A stretch of DNA of 57,391 nucleotides from a bacterium. Lineage in GTDB: Bacteria > Patescibacteriota > Minisyncoccia > UBA6257 > GWB1-50-10. The stretch spans positions 2,225 through 59,615 of the forward strand of contig JAKAHO010000001.1 in the NCBI GenBank assembly GCA_021814835.1. Reading direction: 5' to 3'. Positions 56,609-57,391 of this stretch are shown piece after piece. A model generated the notes under the pieces. The model searched no databases. It was not told the DNA's origin and was given only the letters and a program-made list of their open reading frames with translations. Every line of letters starts with the position of its first letter. Position 1 is the first letter of the stretch. Position numbers and translations under genes: made by a program.

Positions 56609-57391
56609 TTACTTCCCGTGGCAATTCTTATACTTCTTCCCGCTTCCGCACCAGCACGGGTCATTTCTGCCGATCTTCTCGTCTCCCGCAGGGCGGGGCG
56701 CAACTTCCTTCTTTTCCTCCCGTGTCTGCATCTTTGAGGTATCGAGTGCAAACAACTGGAAAACGGAGTTGAATGCGTACTGCTCGAAATTCATCTGCAG
56801 ACGCTGAAAGAGTATGTGCGCTTCCCTCCTGTACTCAACAAGCGGGTCATGTTGGCCGTACGCGCGGATATTCACCGATTCCCTCAAAGAATCGAGGTAC
56901 TCAAGGTGATCAATCCAAAGCGTATCCAAAATGCGCGTAAGGTGCTGCGCGATAAGTATGGAATGCGACGTGTCGAGCGTCTCGGGAATTTCTTTTAATT
57001 GAGTGCGCGCCTCTTCAACCAGTTTCGTGCGGTCAGCCGCGTATTCTTGTGTTGCGTGCTCCCGCTCCATCAGGCTCACAAAATGCGTAAGTGCCTCGCG
57101 AATGAGCGGCAATACTTCTCCCTTCTCGCCCGCCTCCAAATATGCGGAACGCTTCGCGTATAACGCGGTACGCTGTTTATTCAACACATCATCGTAATCA
57201 AGTAAGTGCTTCCTGATATCGAAATTATTTCCCTCCACTTTCTGCTGGGCGGTATTCACCGCGCGCGAAACCATCTTTGATTCAATAGGAATCTCCTCGG
57301 GGAAACTCATTGCCTGCATAAGACTTTTAATTTTATCGCCTCCGAAGATGCGCATAAGGTCATCCTCAAGGGAAAGGAAGAAACGCGAAGA
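56609..57391 (-). CDS. secA: preprotein translocase ATPase SecA, C-terminal part, truncated by window
   Basis: About 260 C-terminal residues are visible; the frame is open to the window edge. RIFGGDKIKSLMQAM, AQQKVEGNNFDIRKHLLDYDDVLNKQR (helical scaffold start) and LWIDHLEYLDSLRESVNIRAYGQHDPLVEYRREAH (helical wing and scaffold) are SecA signatures. It ends in the zinc SEC-C motif IGRNDPCWCGSGKKYKNCHGK. SecA drives post-translational export through SecYEG. Confidence 0.96.
   Translation of the reverse strand, partial: SSRFFLSLEDDLMRIFGGDKIKSLMQAMSFPEEIPIESKMVSRAVNTAQQKVEGNNFDIRKHLLDYDDVLNKQRTALYAKRSAYLEAGEKGEVLPLIREALTHFVSLMEREHATQEYAADRTKLVEEARTQLKEIPETLDTSHSILIAQHLTRILDTLWIDHLEYLDSLRESVNIRAYGQHDPLVEYRREAHILFQRLQMNFEQYAFNSVFQLFALDTSKMQTREEKKEVAPRPAGDEKIGRNDPCWCGSGKKYKNCHGK

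Overview
The window looks like a chromosomal segment of a Candidate Phyla Radiation (Patescibacteria) bacterium, most likely a parcubacterium. This is inferred from several traits: compact housekeeping proteins, many apparently leaderless genes whose -10 box sits 5-8 bases before the ATG, a short type IV pilus operon, peptidoglycan genes mixed with ychF, scpAB and gltX, and the absence of biosynthetic pathways. No rRNA is present. One intact tRNA (Gln, TTG) is seen.

Layout. 1-4244: a MacAB-like efflux system (adaptor cut by the window start, YHS-ABC ATPase fusion, permease, anchored protein). 4300-12650: DEAD helicase, ABC-F ATPase, BaiN-type flavoprotein, nitroreductase, a full-length arginine (phosphagen) kinase, yvcK, and metK behind a SAM riboswitch. 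12700-25300: an accessory region with three tandem paralogous CxC/CxxC mini-proteins plus a zinc-ribbon gene, an MgtA-type P-ATPase, many small unknown GC-rich genes with consensus sigma70 promoters and strong Shine-Dalgarno sites, an apparent outer-membrane beta-barrel protein, and a tRNA-Gln nested inside a broken second tRNA-Gln. 25480-29206: a MarR-controlled EmrAB-like drug efflux operon. 29240-32430: anchored and unknown proteins, dnaX with a coupled small partner, and a PEBP protein. 32445-47510: a conserved cell-division, chromosome-segregation and cell-wall block (ychF, scpA, scpB, D,D-carboxypeptidase, mraY, D-aminoacylase, ftsW/rodA, murG, gltX, M23 hydrolase, PD-(D/E)XK nuclease), continuing into pilB, pilC, minor pilins, surface proteins and a major pilin (to 54877). 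54930-57391: deaminase, SET-domain protein, two small genes, and the 3' part of secA.

The most unusual signal is a family of five small inverted-repeat elements (about 103-179 bp) within 15 kb, each placed exactly at the start codon of a gene (an unknown 104-aa gene, ychF, scpB, murG, pilC). Each has ends of the form TCCCGTTAGAG...CTCTAACGGG and is flanked by direct copies of ATGAA, the first five bases of the target gene. One copy still holds a decayed GIY-YIG endonuclease gene whose last codons (SLTG-stop) are written by the right terminal repeat, so its TGA overlaps the downstream ATG (ATGA). The right end carries stops in two frames within a few bases of the regenerated ATG and so looks like a stop-and-restart device that makes insertion tolerable. 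A degenerate sixth copy may precede yvcK. I read this as a start-codon-targeting GIY-YIG element and its non-autonomous derivatives; mobility and target choice are inference from the sequence pattern.
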